This document shows, piece by piece, positions 33,407 to 42,478 of a DNA stretch of 64,000 bases. Under the pieces are notes generated by a model. The model did not search any database. It was not told the DNA's origin and saw only the letters and a program-made list of their open reading frames with translations. Location: the NCBI GenBank assembly GCA_028285265.1, contig JANQPX010000018.1:124001-188000 (forward strand), in the 5' to 3' direction. The stretch's first letter is position 1, and the number at the start of each line of letters is the position of its first letter. The position numbers and the translations under genes were made by a program. The stretch comes from Geminicoccaceae bacterium (GTDB taxonomy: Bacteria; Pseudomonadota; Alphaproteobacteria; Geminicoccales; Geminicoccaceae).

Positions 33407-34420
33407 ATGAAGCCCGGCACCAAGATGAAATTTGGTCGCGTCGACCTTGAGGTCACCGCGTTCAGCTTCGGCACGGCGCCGATCGGCAACATCTTTCGCG
33501 AGATTGACGAACAAACTTCCGACGGGATGATCCAGGCAGCCTGGAATGCGGGCGTTCGCTACTACGATACCGCTCCCATGTACGGCCACGGTTTAAGCGA
33601 GCTTAGAACGGGGCATTCTCTTCGTTGGAAGCAGCGCGACGACTTCGTCCTATCCTCCAAGGTCGGCCGGATCTTGAAGCCAGCGAAGCGTGAGACCATC
33701 GACTTTGCGCCCTGGACCAATGCCGGCGCCTTCACCATGCACTTCGACTATTCCTATGACGGCACGATGCGTGCCTTTGAGGACAGCCTGCAACGCATGG
33801 GGCTGGAGCGGATGGATATCTGTTTCATCCACGACATTGATCGTTTTACGCGTGGTGACGAGCAGCCCGAAGTCTTCGCGAAGGCGATGGAAGGGTCATG
33901 GCGCGCCCTATCGGATCTGCGGGACCAAGGCGTCGTCAAGGCGATTGGTGTCGGTGTCAATGAGTGGGAAGTCTGCCATGAGGCACTCAAACAACGGGAT
34001 TTCGACTGCTTCCTCCTTGCTGGACGATATACGTTGTTGGAGCAGGACTCCCTGAACGAATTCCTCCCGCTCTGCGAGGAGCGAGGTGCCGCCGTGGTGG
34101 TCGGTGGTGGCTTCAACTCTGGCATTCTGGCTACAGGTGCGATCGACGGCGCCAAGTACAATTACGCACCAGCTCCTGCCGACATCATGGAGAAGGTTAA
34201 GAAGATTGAGGCCGTCTGCGCCGATCACGACGTCCCGCTTCCCGCCGCAGCCCTGCAGTTCGTCGTCGCGCATCCCGCCGTGCCGTCCTTCATTGCTGGT
34301 ACACGCACCGTGGACCAATTGGAGCGAAATCTGGCCTGGTTCGACCATCCGATACCGTCTGCGTTCTGGACCGAACTGAAAGCCAAGGGCCTTCTACGTG
34401 AAGACGCACCAACGCCATGA
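33407..34420 (+). CDS. Aldo-keto reductase (aldose 1-dehydrogenase-like)
   Basis: The ATG at 33407 follows GGGAG by eight bases and gives 337 residues. The catalytic tetrad is visible: Asp in YYDTAPMYG, Tyr in the same motif, Lys in LSSKVGRIL and His in CFIHDID. The order resembles the D-threo-aldose 1-dehydrogenase/L-fucose dehydrogenase and pyridoxal 4-dehydrogenase branch, seen in RYYDTAPMYGHGLSE, YSYDGTMRAFEDSLQRMGL, GVNEWEVC and PAAALQFVVAHPAVPSFIAGT. Such enzymes oxidise aldehydes or lactols to lactones with NAD(P). It lies opposite the acyl-CoA dehydrogenase operon. Confidence 0.88.
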   Translation: MKPGTKMKFGRVDLEVTAFSFGTAPIGNIFREIDEQTSDGMIQAAWNAGVRYYDTAPMYGHGLSELRTGHSLRWKQRDDFVLSSKVGRILKPAKRETIDFAPWTNAGAFTMHFDYSYDGTMRAFEDSLQRMGLERMDICFIHDIDRFTRGDEQPEVFAKAMEGSWRALSDLRDQGVVKAIGVGVNEWEVCHEALKQRDFDCFLLAGRYTLLEQDSLNEFLPLCEERGAAVVVGGGFNSGILATGAIDGAKYNYAPAPADIMEKVKKIEAVCADHDVPLPAAALQFVVAHPAVPSFIAGTRTVDQLERNLAWFDHPIPSAFWTELKAKGLLREDAPTP

Positions 34421-34685
34421 TGCCGGGAACGCCGACAGGCATGGTCGACGCTGCCGCATCGACATATCCATTGCTGACATAACCCCGCAAGGGCGGGCGG
34501 GATCAGACGGTTGATCGGATCATACCGACTTACACGTCCGCGCGGCCAACTTCTGGAGGACGAGGTGACAACGTTGCATCGACCAGCGGGTCGTTGGCTG
34601 GACTAGGACTTCAGGATTCGCACCGCGCGACGCTTTGACCCTAAGATTGAAAGCTATTTCAGGAGCGTCATTGGCGCGGCTTGCA

Positions 34686-36251
34686 CTAGAGGCCGATCAG
34701 GCCTGGTTGAAAAAGCCGGGGATCCATCTCACGAAGATCGGAAGCAACGCCGAGTGGTGTCGCTGCCTGCTCCAACACGTCGCGCGCCAGATCGATGCCG
34801 GGCGCGATCTCCGTCACAATCAAACCCTGTTCTGTCAAGCGCATGACGCAACGCTCCGTGACATAGGTGGCGTTTTGTCCTTGGGCGACAGCGCGACGCC
34901 CCGAGAACGAAATTTGATCGACCTTGGGTACAATCTTGGGAATGCGTCCCTCTTGATCGATCACCAGCTTGCCGTTCTCAATATGCATCTTAGCGCCGGC
35001 ATTGAAGGTACCGGAAAAGATGATGCGCTTGGCGCGCGCGGTGATGTCGACGAAGCCGCCCGCACCTGCCGTCCGGTGTGGAGTCGCGGCGAGACGAGAA
35101 ACGTTCACCGAACCCTCAGCATCGATCTCCAGGAAGGACAGTAGGGAGGCATCGAAGCCACCCGCTTGGAAGTACGCAAACTGGTGGGGCGAGGCCACGA
35201 ACGCTTCGGCATTCGATGCGCAGCCAAACTTAAAGTCGAGTAGCGGCACGCCGCCGACCGCCCCCTGCTCAATCATCCAAGTCACGTCGCCATGGCGACC
35301 TTCCTCGATAAAAATCCGGGGCACATTGGCAGAGACTCCAAAGCCAATATTGACGGCCCAACCGACCTGCAGCATTTGCGCAACCCGACGCGCGATCACT
35401 TTCCCAACACCAAATTCTGGAATCTGAAAGCTGTCGAGAGGACGAATGAGCTCTCCCGATATCGCCGGATCGTAGTCTGTCTCTGTCGTCTGCAGCATGT
35501 CGGGAGCTTCGACTACGTGATCCACGAGAATGCCTGGCACATGCACATCCTTCGGCCGAATCGAGCCATTCTTAGCGACCCGTCGCACCTGGGCGATCAC
35601 AATTCCTCCGGCGTTGCGGGCGGCAAGCGCCATCTCCATCGCACCGAGATACGCCCCTTCCCCTTCAAAGCTGAGATTGCCACGCTGGTCGGATGTGGTT
35701 GCACGAATGATCGCCACATCGGGCTTGAGCGCTTCGAAATACAGCCATTCCTCACCAGCGAAATGCTCACGCCGGACGATGGGCTCGGCCGCCGCGGCGG
35801 CGTTCATTGCGCCACCTTCATGCACGGGATCAACGAAAGTCTCCATGCCGACTTTCGTAAGCACGCCGGGACGATGCCCTGCCCCTTCACGCAACATGTC
35901 GAAGATAATGCCGGACGGCAGATTGTAGGCTTTGACCTGATTGGCCGTGATCATCTGCCAGATCAGCGGTGGGTCGGCCTTTGTCGGGCCTGACGGATAG
36001 GAACCACCGATAATCTTGTCGATACAACCGGGCCGGGCGATATGATCGACCCCTTTGGTTCCAAAGAAATCACCGGCAGCAATCGGGTGGATCATGGTCA
36101 AACCGGCGGGGTGACCTGTCTCGTCGAAGCGGCCGCCCATTGCCTTCAACACAGCATCGGGACAGCAAAGCCCACTCGATGAGTTGACGGCAACCATGGC
36201 GGCGTCCGGGATTAGCGCAACCGCATCGGCTGCTGTCGTCTGTTTGGTCAC
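34686..36251 (-). CDS. Acyl-CoA:acetate/3-ketoacid CoA-transferase (fused subunits)
   Basis: The protein has 521 residues and starts with GTG after GGGGAAG. It contains both halves of a family I CoA-transferase: an N-terminal alpha part with VAVNSSSGLCCPDAVLKAM, a GxGGF-like region and RATTSDQRGNLSFEGE; and a C-terminal beta part with NIGFGVSANVPR. The catalytic Glu is in WMIEQGAVGGVPL, followed by FVDITARAKRIIFSGTF. It moves CoA between carboxylic acids, here probably activating or releasing an acid from the pathway. It converges with the aldo-keto reductase and is divergent from the second one. Operator D lies 31 bp upstream. Confidence 0.9.
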   Translation of the reverse strand: MTKQTTAADAVALIPDAAMVAVNSSSGLCCPDAVLKAMGGRFDETGHPAGLTMIHPIAAGDFFGTKGVDHIARPGCIDKIIGGSYPSGPTKADPPLIWQMITANQVKAYNLPSGIIFDMLREGAGHRPGVLTKVGMETFVDPVHEGGAMNAAAAAEPIVRREHFAGEEWLYFEALKPDVAIIRATTSDQRGNLSFEGEGAYLGAMEMALAARNAGGIVIAQVRRVAKNGSIRPKDVHVPGILVDHVVEAPDMLQTTETDYDPAISGELIRPLDSFQIPEFGVGKVIARRVAQMLQVGWAVNIGFGVSANVPRIFIEEGRHGDVTWMIEQGAVGGVPLLDFKFGCASNAEAFVASPHQFAYFQAGGFDASLLSFLEIDAEGSVNVSRLAATPHRTAGAGGFVDITARAKRIIFSGTFNAGAKMHIENGKLVIDQEGRIPKIVPKVDQISFSGRRAVAQGQNATYVTERCVMRLTEQGLIVTEIAPGIDLARDVLEQAATPLGVASDLREMDPRLFQPGLIGL

Positions 36252-36281
36252 ACACTTCCCCTAGGTCGTTCCGCGACACAA

Positions 36282-36299
36282 AGTAACTAGTTGGTTATC
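36282..36299. promoter_or_regulatory. Operator copy D before the CoA-transferase gene
   Basis: AGTAAC-TAGTTG-GTTATC has one perfect and one near-perfect arm. It lies 31 bp before the CoA-transferase start on the minus strand. Confidence 0.65.
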
Positions 36300-36382
36300 T
36301 CACTATGCCAAGGCCTATTGCTCGAATCAAGCATCGAAAACGTCAACAAAATCAAGCTTTCCAAGCGAAGGGCTTTCCTCTA

Positions 36383-36400
36383 AGTAACCATTGAGTTACA
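36383..36400. promoter_or_regulatory. Operator copy E before the second aldo-keto reductase gene
   Basis: AGTAAC-CATTGA-GTTACA lies 29 bp before the ATG at 36429, the same spacing as copy C from its gene. Confidence 0.7.
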
Positions 36401-36428
36401 AATGAAGGCGGTGATGAGGGAGTCTATC

Positions 36429-37247
36429 ATGAACGTCTATTTCCAAAATACGAACCAACGCGCGTTTGGCACCTTCCCGCTGAAAGGCGACGAAGCCCAG
36501 CACGCCATCCAGACAGCAGCAGAGGTCGGTTACCGTGCGTTCGACACTGCCCAAATGTATGGCAACGAAGCAGAAACCGGCGAAGCGCTGAAAGCCACTG
36601 GCATTGCGCGAGACGATCTCTGCATCACGACAAAAGTCCATCCCGACAACTTCGATGACAGCAAATTTCTCACCTCAGTGGAACAAAGTCTGAAGGCCCT
36701 TCAGGTCGATTATGTCGACGTGCTGTTGCTCCACTGGCCACCAATCGGAGGCGATATCGCCCCTTCGCTGCAACGACTTCAGCAGGCTTATGACAAAGGC
36801 TTTGCGAAGAATATCGGTGTGTCGAACTACACGATTGCCATGATGCGCGATGCCGTTGCGATCGTCGACGCTCCGCTCGTCACCAACCAGGTCGAGTTCC
36901 ACCCACTTCTCAATCAGGACGCGCTGCTTAAGGGTGCCAATGACGCTGGGATTCCTCTTTCATCCTATTGCTCAGTCGCCCGCGGCGAGGTGTTCAGGCA
37001 TCCCGAATTCGCCGAGATTGGCAGGGGCTACGGCAAAAGCGCGGCTCAGGTGGTGTTGCGCTGGATCCTTCAAAAGGGGGTGAGCGTCAATACGATGTCC
37101 ACCAAACCCGACAATATCCGCGCCAATTTCGACATTATGGATTTCACGCTTTCTAACGTCGATATGGCCCGGATCGAAAGGCTGACCCACACAGGCTATC
37201 GCATTGTCGGCCAGGACCTGGTGCCTTGGGCTCCGGACTGGGATTGA
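36429..37247 (+). CDS. Aldo-keto reductase (2,5-diketogluconate reductase-like)
   Basis: The ATG at 36429 follows GAGGGAG by six bases. The 272-residue protein has Asp and Tyr in AFDTAQMYGNEAETGEAL, Lys in TTKVHPDN and His in LLLHWPP, plus IGVSNYTIAMM and VTNQVEFHPLLNQ. It lacks the long loops of the large aldo-keto reductases and fits the short 2,5-diketo-D-gluconate reductase group, using NADPH on ketones or keto-sugars. It is unlike the first reductase of the island in sequence branch and size, so they are not simple duplicates. Confidence 0.9.
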   Translation: MNVYFQNTNQRAFGTFPLKGDEAQHAIQTAAEVGYRAFDTAQMYGNEAETGEALKATGIARDDLCITTKVHPDNFDDSKFLTSVEQSLKALQVDYVDVLLLHWPPIGGDIAPSLQRLQQAYDKGFAKNIGVSNYTIAMMRDAVAIVDAPLVTNQVEFHPLLNQDALLKGANDAGIPLSSYCSVARGEVFRHPEFAEIGRGYGKSAAQVVLRWILQKGVSVNTMSTKPDNIRANFDIMDFTLSNVDMARIERLTHTGYRIVGQDLVPWAPDWD

Positions 37248-37281
37248 TCCGAGCCAACTTGATCAGTGCGAGCGCAAAGCT

Positions 37282-38886
37282 CTATTGATTGCCGCGGATC
37301 AAGTCGCTCGCTTTCTCAGCGATCATGATGGTCGGCGCGTTTGTATTGGAGCCGATCAAACTAGGCATGATTGAGCTGTCGCAGATGCGGATCCCATCGA
37401 GACCGCGGACTCGGAGCGTGGGATCAACGACGGCCATGTCATCGACGCCCATCTTGCAGGTACAGGTGGGGTGGTACGATGTCCGACCATATTGGCGGGC
37501 GTAGTCCTCAAAGTCCTTTTGTGTCTTGACCTCATCGCTGGGGTAGCGCAGCGCCTTTACGTATTTCTGCAGGCTTCGCTGAGCGAAAATCTCGCAGCTG
37601 ATCTTCACGCCCTCAACCGACGTCTTGAGGTCGTCCGGTTCAGCGAGGAAGTTCGGATCGACGATCGGGAGATGAACGGGATCGGCTGAGCGCAGGCGAA
37701 CGGTGCCACGGCTCTTGGGCCGGAGCGTATACGAGTTAAGCGTGATGCCCGAAGATCCCGGCGGCACGCTTGGTACGCCAGCCTCGGCGCCGGCGCCGGC
37801 CAGGAAGTGAAATTGCAGGTCAGGCATTGGGTTCGCACGATCTGCATACCAAAAGGCACCTCCTTCGACGATGTTTGACGTGACCGGACCCGATTTGAAG
37901 AGATAGTACTGAAGGCCTGCCAGAGCTGCCCAATGCCACTTGTTATACTTGTCGAGGCTGTAATGCCCGCTCAACTCGGCGACGATATCAATGCCGAAGT
38001 GGTCGTTCAGGTTCTCACCGACACCCGGCAGGTCATGGACGACATCGATATCATGCTCTTTCAAATGCGCGGCTGGCCCAACGCCTGACAGCATCATGAC
38101 TTTGGGCGTTCCAATCGCGCCTGCGGTCACGATCACTTCGCTATCCGCGCGAACCAGGACACTTTCTTTGCCATTGAAATAGCGGACGCCCGTCGCACGT
38201 GTCCCCTCGAAGACGATACGCTCGACAAGGCAATTCATTTCGATCGTCAGATTTGGTCGCGACATCACCGGCTTCAAATAGCCGACGGCAGCCGAGCACC
38301 GCCGATAGTTCCTTGTCGTGGTTTGATAAACGCCCGAACCGGCCTGCTGCTCACCGTTGAAGTCGGGGTTGTAGGGAATGCCGAGTTCCTGGCAGGACTG
38401 CACAAACGCACGCGTCATGGGCTGCGGGTCCGGGATATTCGAAACGCCCAGCATGCCGTCTGTGCCATGCCAATCGCCCGCAAGAATGGTGTTGCCTTCA
38501 GATCGGATAAAGTACTGCTGGACGTCTTGAAACGCCCAGCCATCGCATCCCTCCTCATGAGCCCAGCGATCATAATCTGCTGGATTCCCACGCGTGAAGA
38601 CTTCGGCGTTGATTGAGCTGCCACCACCGATCACACGCGCCTGTGCATAGGGGATCTCACGATTGTTGGCGTGCTTCTGCGGAGCTGTCGTAAGACCCCA
38701 GGTATGTGGGCCATCGGTCATCTTGGCGAAACCCACGGGCATATGGATGAGGTAGTGGTTGTCATCGCCGCCCGCTTCCAAAAGCAGCACGTTGACATCA
38801 TCATTCTCACTCAGCCGATTTGCCAGCACACAGCCTGCCGATCCTCCGCCGACGATCACATAGTTGTAGCCCTTATCCGCCATCAT
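37282..38886 (-). CDS. GMC-family FAD-dependent oxidoreductase
   Basis: The protein has 534 residues. The FAD-binding N-terminus is YNYVIVGGGSAGCVLANRLS, followed by ARVIGGGSSINAEVFTRGNP (signature 1), AGAIGTPKVMMLSGVGP (signature 2), and the C-terminal active-site block TSYHPTCTCKMG, ending SLIGSNTNAPTIMIAEKAS. It is nearest in layout to choline dehydrogenase-like and alcohol-oxidising GMC enzymes and should oxidise an alcohol, passing electrons to FAD and then oxygen or the respiratory chain. No secretion signal is seen. It is the last gene of the transporter operon, about 94 bp after the zinc dehydrogenase. Confidence 0.93.
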   Translation of the reverse strand: MMADKGYNYVIVGGGSAGCVLANRLSENDDVNVLLLEAGGDDNHYLIHMPVGFAKMTDGPHTWGLTTAPQKHANNREIPYAQARVIGGGSSINAEVFTRGNPADYDRWAHEEGCDGWAFQDVQQYFIRSEGNTILAGDWHGTDGMLGVSNIPDPQPMTRAFVQSCQELGIPYNPDFNGEQQAGSGVYQTTTRNYRRCSAAVGYLKPVMSRPNLTIEMNCLVERIVFEGTRATGVRYFNGKESVLVRADSEVIVTAGAIGTPKVMMLSGVGPAAHLKEHDIDVVHDLPGVGENLNDHFGIDIVAELSGHYSLDKYNKWHWAALAGLQYYLFKSGPVTSNIVEGGAFWYADRANPMPDLQFHFLAGAGAEAGVPSVPPGSSGITLNSYTLRPKSRGTVRLRSADPVHLPIVDPNFLAEPDDLKTSVEGVKISCEIFAQRSLQKYVKALRYPSDEVKTQKDFEDYARQYGRTSYHPTCTCKMGVDDMAVVDPTLRVRGLDGIRICDSSIMPSLIGSNTNAPTIMIAEKASDLIRGNQ

Positions 38887-38980
38887 TTCGGTCCAATGGT
38901 CATGTTGGTTGATGTGTCACGGCACCCGCACGCAAGTTGCCGATCTCTTCAACGGCGCCAACGATCTGGCCACACAGTTT

Positions 38981-40012
38981 CTACATCACGATCTGCGTCT
39001 TTAGATCCTCTGGCCGTTCAGCGAAACTATCGAACGCGGCCTGGATCCGCTCGAGGGGATAGGCGGCATGCGTGAAGCGAGCTGTGTCGATCCGACCATG
39101 CACGAGCAAAGTCAGCGCGTCGTGCATATCCTCGCGCATCCCGGCGACCGATCCCTTAACTGAATTCTCCTCTAAGATCGTCGTTAGGATATCGAGTGAG
39201 AGAGTCTCCTTCGGTCCCGTCAAACCGAAGGCTGCGAGGTGGCCTCCCTTGCGCATCAATTCGCTCGCCTTAGCGTAGAGCCCGGCATTTCCAACACTCT
39301 CGATCACACAATCGGCGCCGCGGCCATCGGTGGCGTCAAGAACCGTTTGCTTTAAAGCACTCGGATCGCTGACGCCGTAATCGGCGCCTGCTTCTATTGC
39401 CATGTGAACCCGTTCGGTGCTGATGTCAGCCGCGATGATTGGGGCCGCCCCTATCGTGCGCATGAGCTGAACATGCAGATTCCCGATAGGACCGACGCCC
39501 AGGACGAGAACCGATTGGCCGAAGGTCACACGCGCCTTGCGCGCAGCACGAACCACGCATGCAAGCGGTTCGGTTAGCGCCAAAACCTCCACAGGCACCG
39601 ACGTCGGTGCTGGTATCACGAGCTTCGCCGGGACGGCGATGTAATCAGCGAAGGCGCCGTCGATGGTGATGCCCATCTGCTGCATCTCTGGGCAATTCAA
39701 GATCTCGTGGCGGCGGCACCAATAGCAGTGGTCACAGCCGATATTCATGTCGACCACGACGGGTTGACCCTCGTCGAGTCCAACGACATCTGAGCCCAAC
39801 GATGCAACGTGCCCCGTGAACTCATGTCCAGGAATCATCGGCAGCTTGTCGGCAGCGTAGGCGCCATGGAAGATATGCAAGTCGGTACCACAGATACCGG
39901 TGCGGGCCACTTTGATCAGCGCCTCATGTCTTGCGGGTTCGGGACGCGGCACCTGCTTGACCTCGAACCTTCCGGGTTTGATCAAGACAGCTGCCCGCAT
40001 CGTCGCCGTCAC
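38981..40012 (-). CDS. Zinc-dependent alcohol/polyol dehydrogenase
   Basis: The protein has 343 residues. The catalytic-zinc residues are Cys in RTGICGTDLH and His-Glu in PGHEFTGHV. Four structural-zinc cysteines follow in GCDHCYWCRRHEILNC. The cofactor site is VLVLGVGPIGNLHVQL. It fits the sorbitol/threonine dehydrogenase-like MDR group and should oxidise a secondary alcohol of a sugar or polyol with NAD(P). Its start overlaps the permease stop, so it is coupled to uptake. The following gene is the GMC oxidoreductase. Confidence 0.92.
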   Translation of the reverse strand: MTATMRAAVLIKPGRFEVKQVPRPEPARHEALIKVARTGICGTDLHIFHGAYAADKLPMIPGHEFTGHVASLGSDVVGLDEGQPVVVDMNIGCDHCYWCRRHEILNCPEMQQMGITIDGAFADYIAVPAKLVIPAPTSVPVEVLALTEPLACVVRAARKARVTFGQSVLVLGVGPIGNLHVQLMRTIGAAPIIAADISTERVHMAIEAGADYGVSDPSALKQTVLDATDGRGADCVIESVGNAGLYAKASELMRKGGHLAAFGLTGPKETLSLDILTTILEENSVKGSVAGMREDMHDALTLLVHGRIDTARFTHAAYPLERIQAAFDSFAERPEDLKTQIVM

Positions 40013-40953
40013 TTGACCACACCTCGGAGCTTGCTTCGATCAATCGTAAGCGCGATTGCCACGATCAGGACGACACCAAACACCATTTGCTGCTGCGTAG
40101 CATCGACTTCCAGATAGACCATAGCGGCGCGGATCACCATGACAATTAACGTGCCGATAGCTGTGTTGAGCACACCACCGACCCCTCCCGTCAGCGGCGT
40201 ACCGCCGACCAGGACCGCAACAATAGCCAGGAGTAAAAAGCCGTTTGCAAGGTTGGCGTCACCGCCAGAAAGCTTCACCGAGAACATCAATCCTGCGATC
40301 GCTGCGAACGTACCGGAGATAGCAAAGGCGAGGATCTTCACGCGATCGACATTGAGACCAGACGCAACCGCAGCAAGCTCCCCCGCACCAACCGCCTTAA
40401 GCGAACGGCCGAAGGTGGTGCGAGTCTGCAGGAACCAGGCCAGGGCCAACAAAAGACCTGCGATGACAAGAGGATGGGGGATGCCGGCGGTCGAGCCAAA
40501 CATCCAGCCGAAGCTTTCGTTGCGTGCTGTCGCATCCATCGAGAGCGCCCGCTCCCCGGAGAGATATTTTGCCGCCGAAAGGGCAACGAAACCCATGGCC
40601 AGGGTTGAGACGAAGGACGGAACATAGAGGCGCGTGGTCACAAAACCGGATATGGCGCCGATGAGAAAACCCGCGAGCACACACACCATCGCGACACCGA
40701 TACCCAAATGGGCGAGATAAACGGTAGCGATGACGGTGATCATATTGGCGACCTGTTGGGCGGAAAGATCAATGCCGCCGATATAAATCGCAAAAGTCAT
40801 ACCGAGCGCCATAATGAAGAGCGGCGCGATATCGGTCACGAGTGACAAGAGGCCCCTTGGATCGAAAAAGCTCGGATTGGCGATGCCGACGATCACCACG
40901 AGCGCTACCAGCGTGATCCAGGGCAGATGCGGCTTGATGGTTTCGAAGTTCAT
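40009..40953 (-). CDS. RbsC-type ABC sugar permease
   Basis: The protein has 314 residues and about nine to ten membrane spans. It has the family's conserved interior: TFAIYIGGIDLSAQQVANM (the GGIDLS motif), GAISGFVTTRLYVPSFVSTLAMGF, LKAVGAGELAAVASGLNVDRVKILAFAISG (the EAA-like loop), and VAVLVGGTPLTGGVGGVLNTAIGTL. It forms half of the channel, together with a second, different permease. It lies between the ATPase gene (9-bp gap) and the alcohol dehydrogenase (4-base overlap). Confidence 0.92.
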   Translation of the reverse strand: MNFETIKPHLPWITLVALVVIVGIANPSFFDPRGLLSLVTDIAPLFIMALGMTFAIYIGGIDLSAQQVANMITVIATVYLAHLGIGVAMVCVLAGFLIGAISGFVTTRLYVPSFVSTLAMGFVALSAAKYLSGERALSMDATARNESFGWMFGSTAGIPHPLVIAGLLLALAWFLQTRTTFGRSLKAVGAGELAAVASGLNVDRVKILAFAISGTFAAIAGLMFSVKLSGGDANLANGFLLLAIVAVLVGGTPLTGGVGGVLNTAIGTLIVMVIRAAMVYLEVDATQQQMVFGVVLIVAIALTIDRSKLRGVVK

Positions 40954-40962
40954 GAACCTGCC

Positions 40963-42468
40963 TCAGATCATGTGATGGACGAGATCATAGAGCGACGGCT
41001 TGTCACCGGGGTGACCGTCGAAGCGCTTTTGAAACGCGCCATCTTTGATAACGATGATCGTGTGGCTGAGCCCGATTGCCTCCTCTAGCGTATCGGCAAT
41101 CAGGATGATGCCGATCCCGGCCTCGGACATCTCACGCACCATCTCATAGACATCCTCCTTGGCGCCGATGTCGAGGCCACGTGTGGGATGATCGAGGAGG
41201 ATGATATCGGAGCCGCCGGAACGCCATTTTGCCAGGACCACCTTTTGCTGATTGCCGCCTGAAAGCCCACCACAGTCCTTGTATTCGTTTGGGGTCTTGA
41301 TACCCAGCCGCTCGATCCAACTTCGCGCGAGCTTCTTCTCTTCCCCCATGTGCAGCACACCGCCGCTTGCATAGTTGTCCATTTGGCTGAGCGTCATGTT
41401 TTCATAGACGTTCATACCGTTGACGATGCCTTCGACTTTGCGCTCGCGCGGAACGTATCCGACACCACGCTCAACGCCGCCGCTGGCGGTGAAGCGGCTG
41501 ATCGCTTCGCCCTTTATCGTCACTTTGCCGGCACTCGGGGTTTCTAAGCCATAGATCGTACGCAAGATCGCTTCTCGGCCAGAACCCTCCGTGCCGACCA
41601 AGCAGAGCACCTCACCCGCATGCAACGAAAAGCTGATGTTTTTGAAACGGCTACCATTGCTGACATCATCGAACTGCAGCAACACTGTCTCTGAATCATA
41701 GGCACGTTGCTTTTGCTCGCGGTAGTATTCCTTGTCGACGTCGCGACCAACCATCTTGTGCTGAATTACATCGACATCGGCATCATCATGGCCGACCACG
41801 TCGACGACCTCACCATCTTTCATAACGTAGATGCGATCGCTGAGCTCGAGGACCTCATCCATGCGGTGGCTCACGAAAATGAAGGACGCTCGCTTCGTGA
41901 GGTCGCGCACGAGTCGAAAGAGGAGTTCGACTTCCTCTTTCGCAAGAACGGAGGTGGGCTCATCCAGAAGGATCACGAGATCGCCGTCGACCCGTTCCTC
42001 CAATGTCAGAACTTTAGCCAACTCAACCAATTGTCGCTGCGCAAAGGAAAGTTTCGAGGTGACTGTGGCGGGGTCGATGTCAAGTTTAACCTTGGCAAGC
42101 TGCTTACTTGCAGCTCCGGCCATTGTCTTCCAGTCAATCACGCCGAACTTTACGAATTGCTGCTCGAAGCCGAGAAAAATGTTCTCCATCACCGTGAGAT
42201 TGGTGATCAGAGATTGTTCTTGAAACACCATCCCGATGCCATGATCCATGGCCTGGCGCGGATTCTGGAATCGCACGGTGGTGCCGTCAATTGTGATGCT
42301 GCCGCCATCGGGTTGATAGGCGCCGTAGATCACTTTCATGAGTGTCGACTTGCCAGCGCCATTTTCGCCGACGAGGCCGACGATCTCACCACGATTGACT
42401 TTGAAGTCAACTGCCTTCAGCGCGTGCACGCCTGGGAAATGTTTGTCGACCTTCTTCAGTTCATACAT
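40963..42468 (-). CDS. RbsA/MglA-type ABC sugar ATPase
   Basis: The protein has 501 residues with two fused nucleotide-binding domains. Domain 1 has the Walker A GENGAGKSTLMK, a FAQRQLVELAK signature and the Walker B/H-loop region LVILLDEPTSVL and FVSHRMDE. Domain 2 has a degenerate Walker A (GTEGSGREAIL) but a good LSGGNQQKVVLAKW signature and IILLDHPTRGLD, the usual asymmetry of RbsA. It powers uptake through the two permeases. Its gene begins 10 bases after the first permease. Confidence 0.93.
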   Translation of the reverse strand: MYELKKVDKHFPGVHALKAVDFKVNRGEIVGLVGENGAGKSTLMKVIYGAYQPDGGSITIDGTTVRFQNPRQAMDHGIGMVFQEQSLITNLTVMENIFLGFEQQFVKFGVIDWKTMAGAASKQLAKVKLDIDPATVTSKLSFAQRQLVELAKVLTLEERVDGDLVILLDEPTSVLAKEEVELLFRLVRDLTKRASFIFVSHRMDEVLELSDRIYVMKDGEVVDVVGHDDADVDVIQHKMVGRDVDKEYYREQKQRAYDSETVLLQFDDVSNGSRFKNISFSLHAGEVLCLVGTEGSGREAILRTIYGLETPSAGKVTIKGEAISRFTASGGVERGVGYVPRERKVEGIVNGMNVYENMTLSQMDNYASGGVLHMGEEKKLARSWIERLGIKTPNEYKDCGGLSGGNQQKVVLAKWRSGGSDIILLDHPTRGLDIGAKEDVYEMVREMSEAGIGIILIADTLEEAIGLSHTIIVIKDGAFQKRFDGHPGDKPSLYDLVHHMI

Positions 42469-42478
42469 CGCCCGCCCC

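Noticed and set aside
34635-35144. 169-codon plus ORF downstream of the first aldo-keto reductase
   Set aside because: Mostly antisense of the CoA-transferase; no domains.
35292-35993. 233-codon plus ORF over the CoA-transferase
   Set aside because: Antisense of a well-supported gene with no motif of its own.
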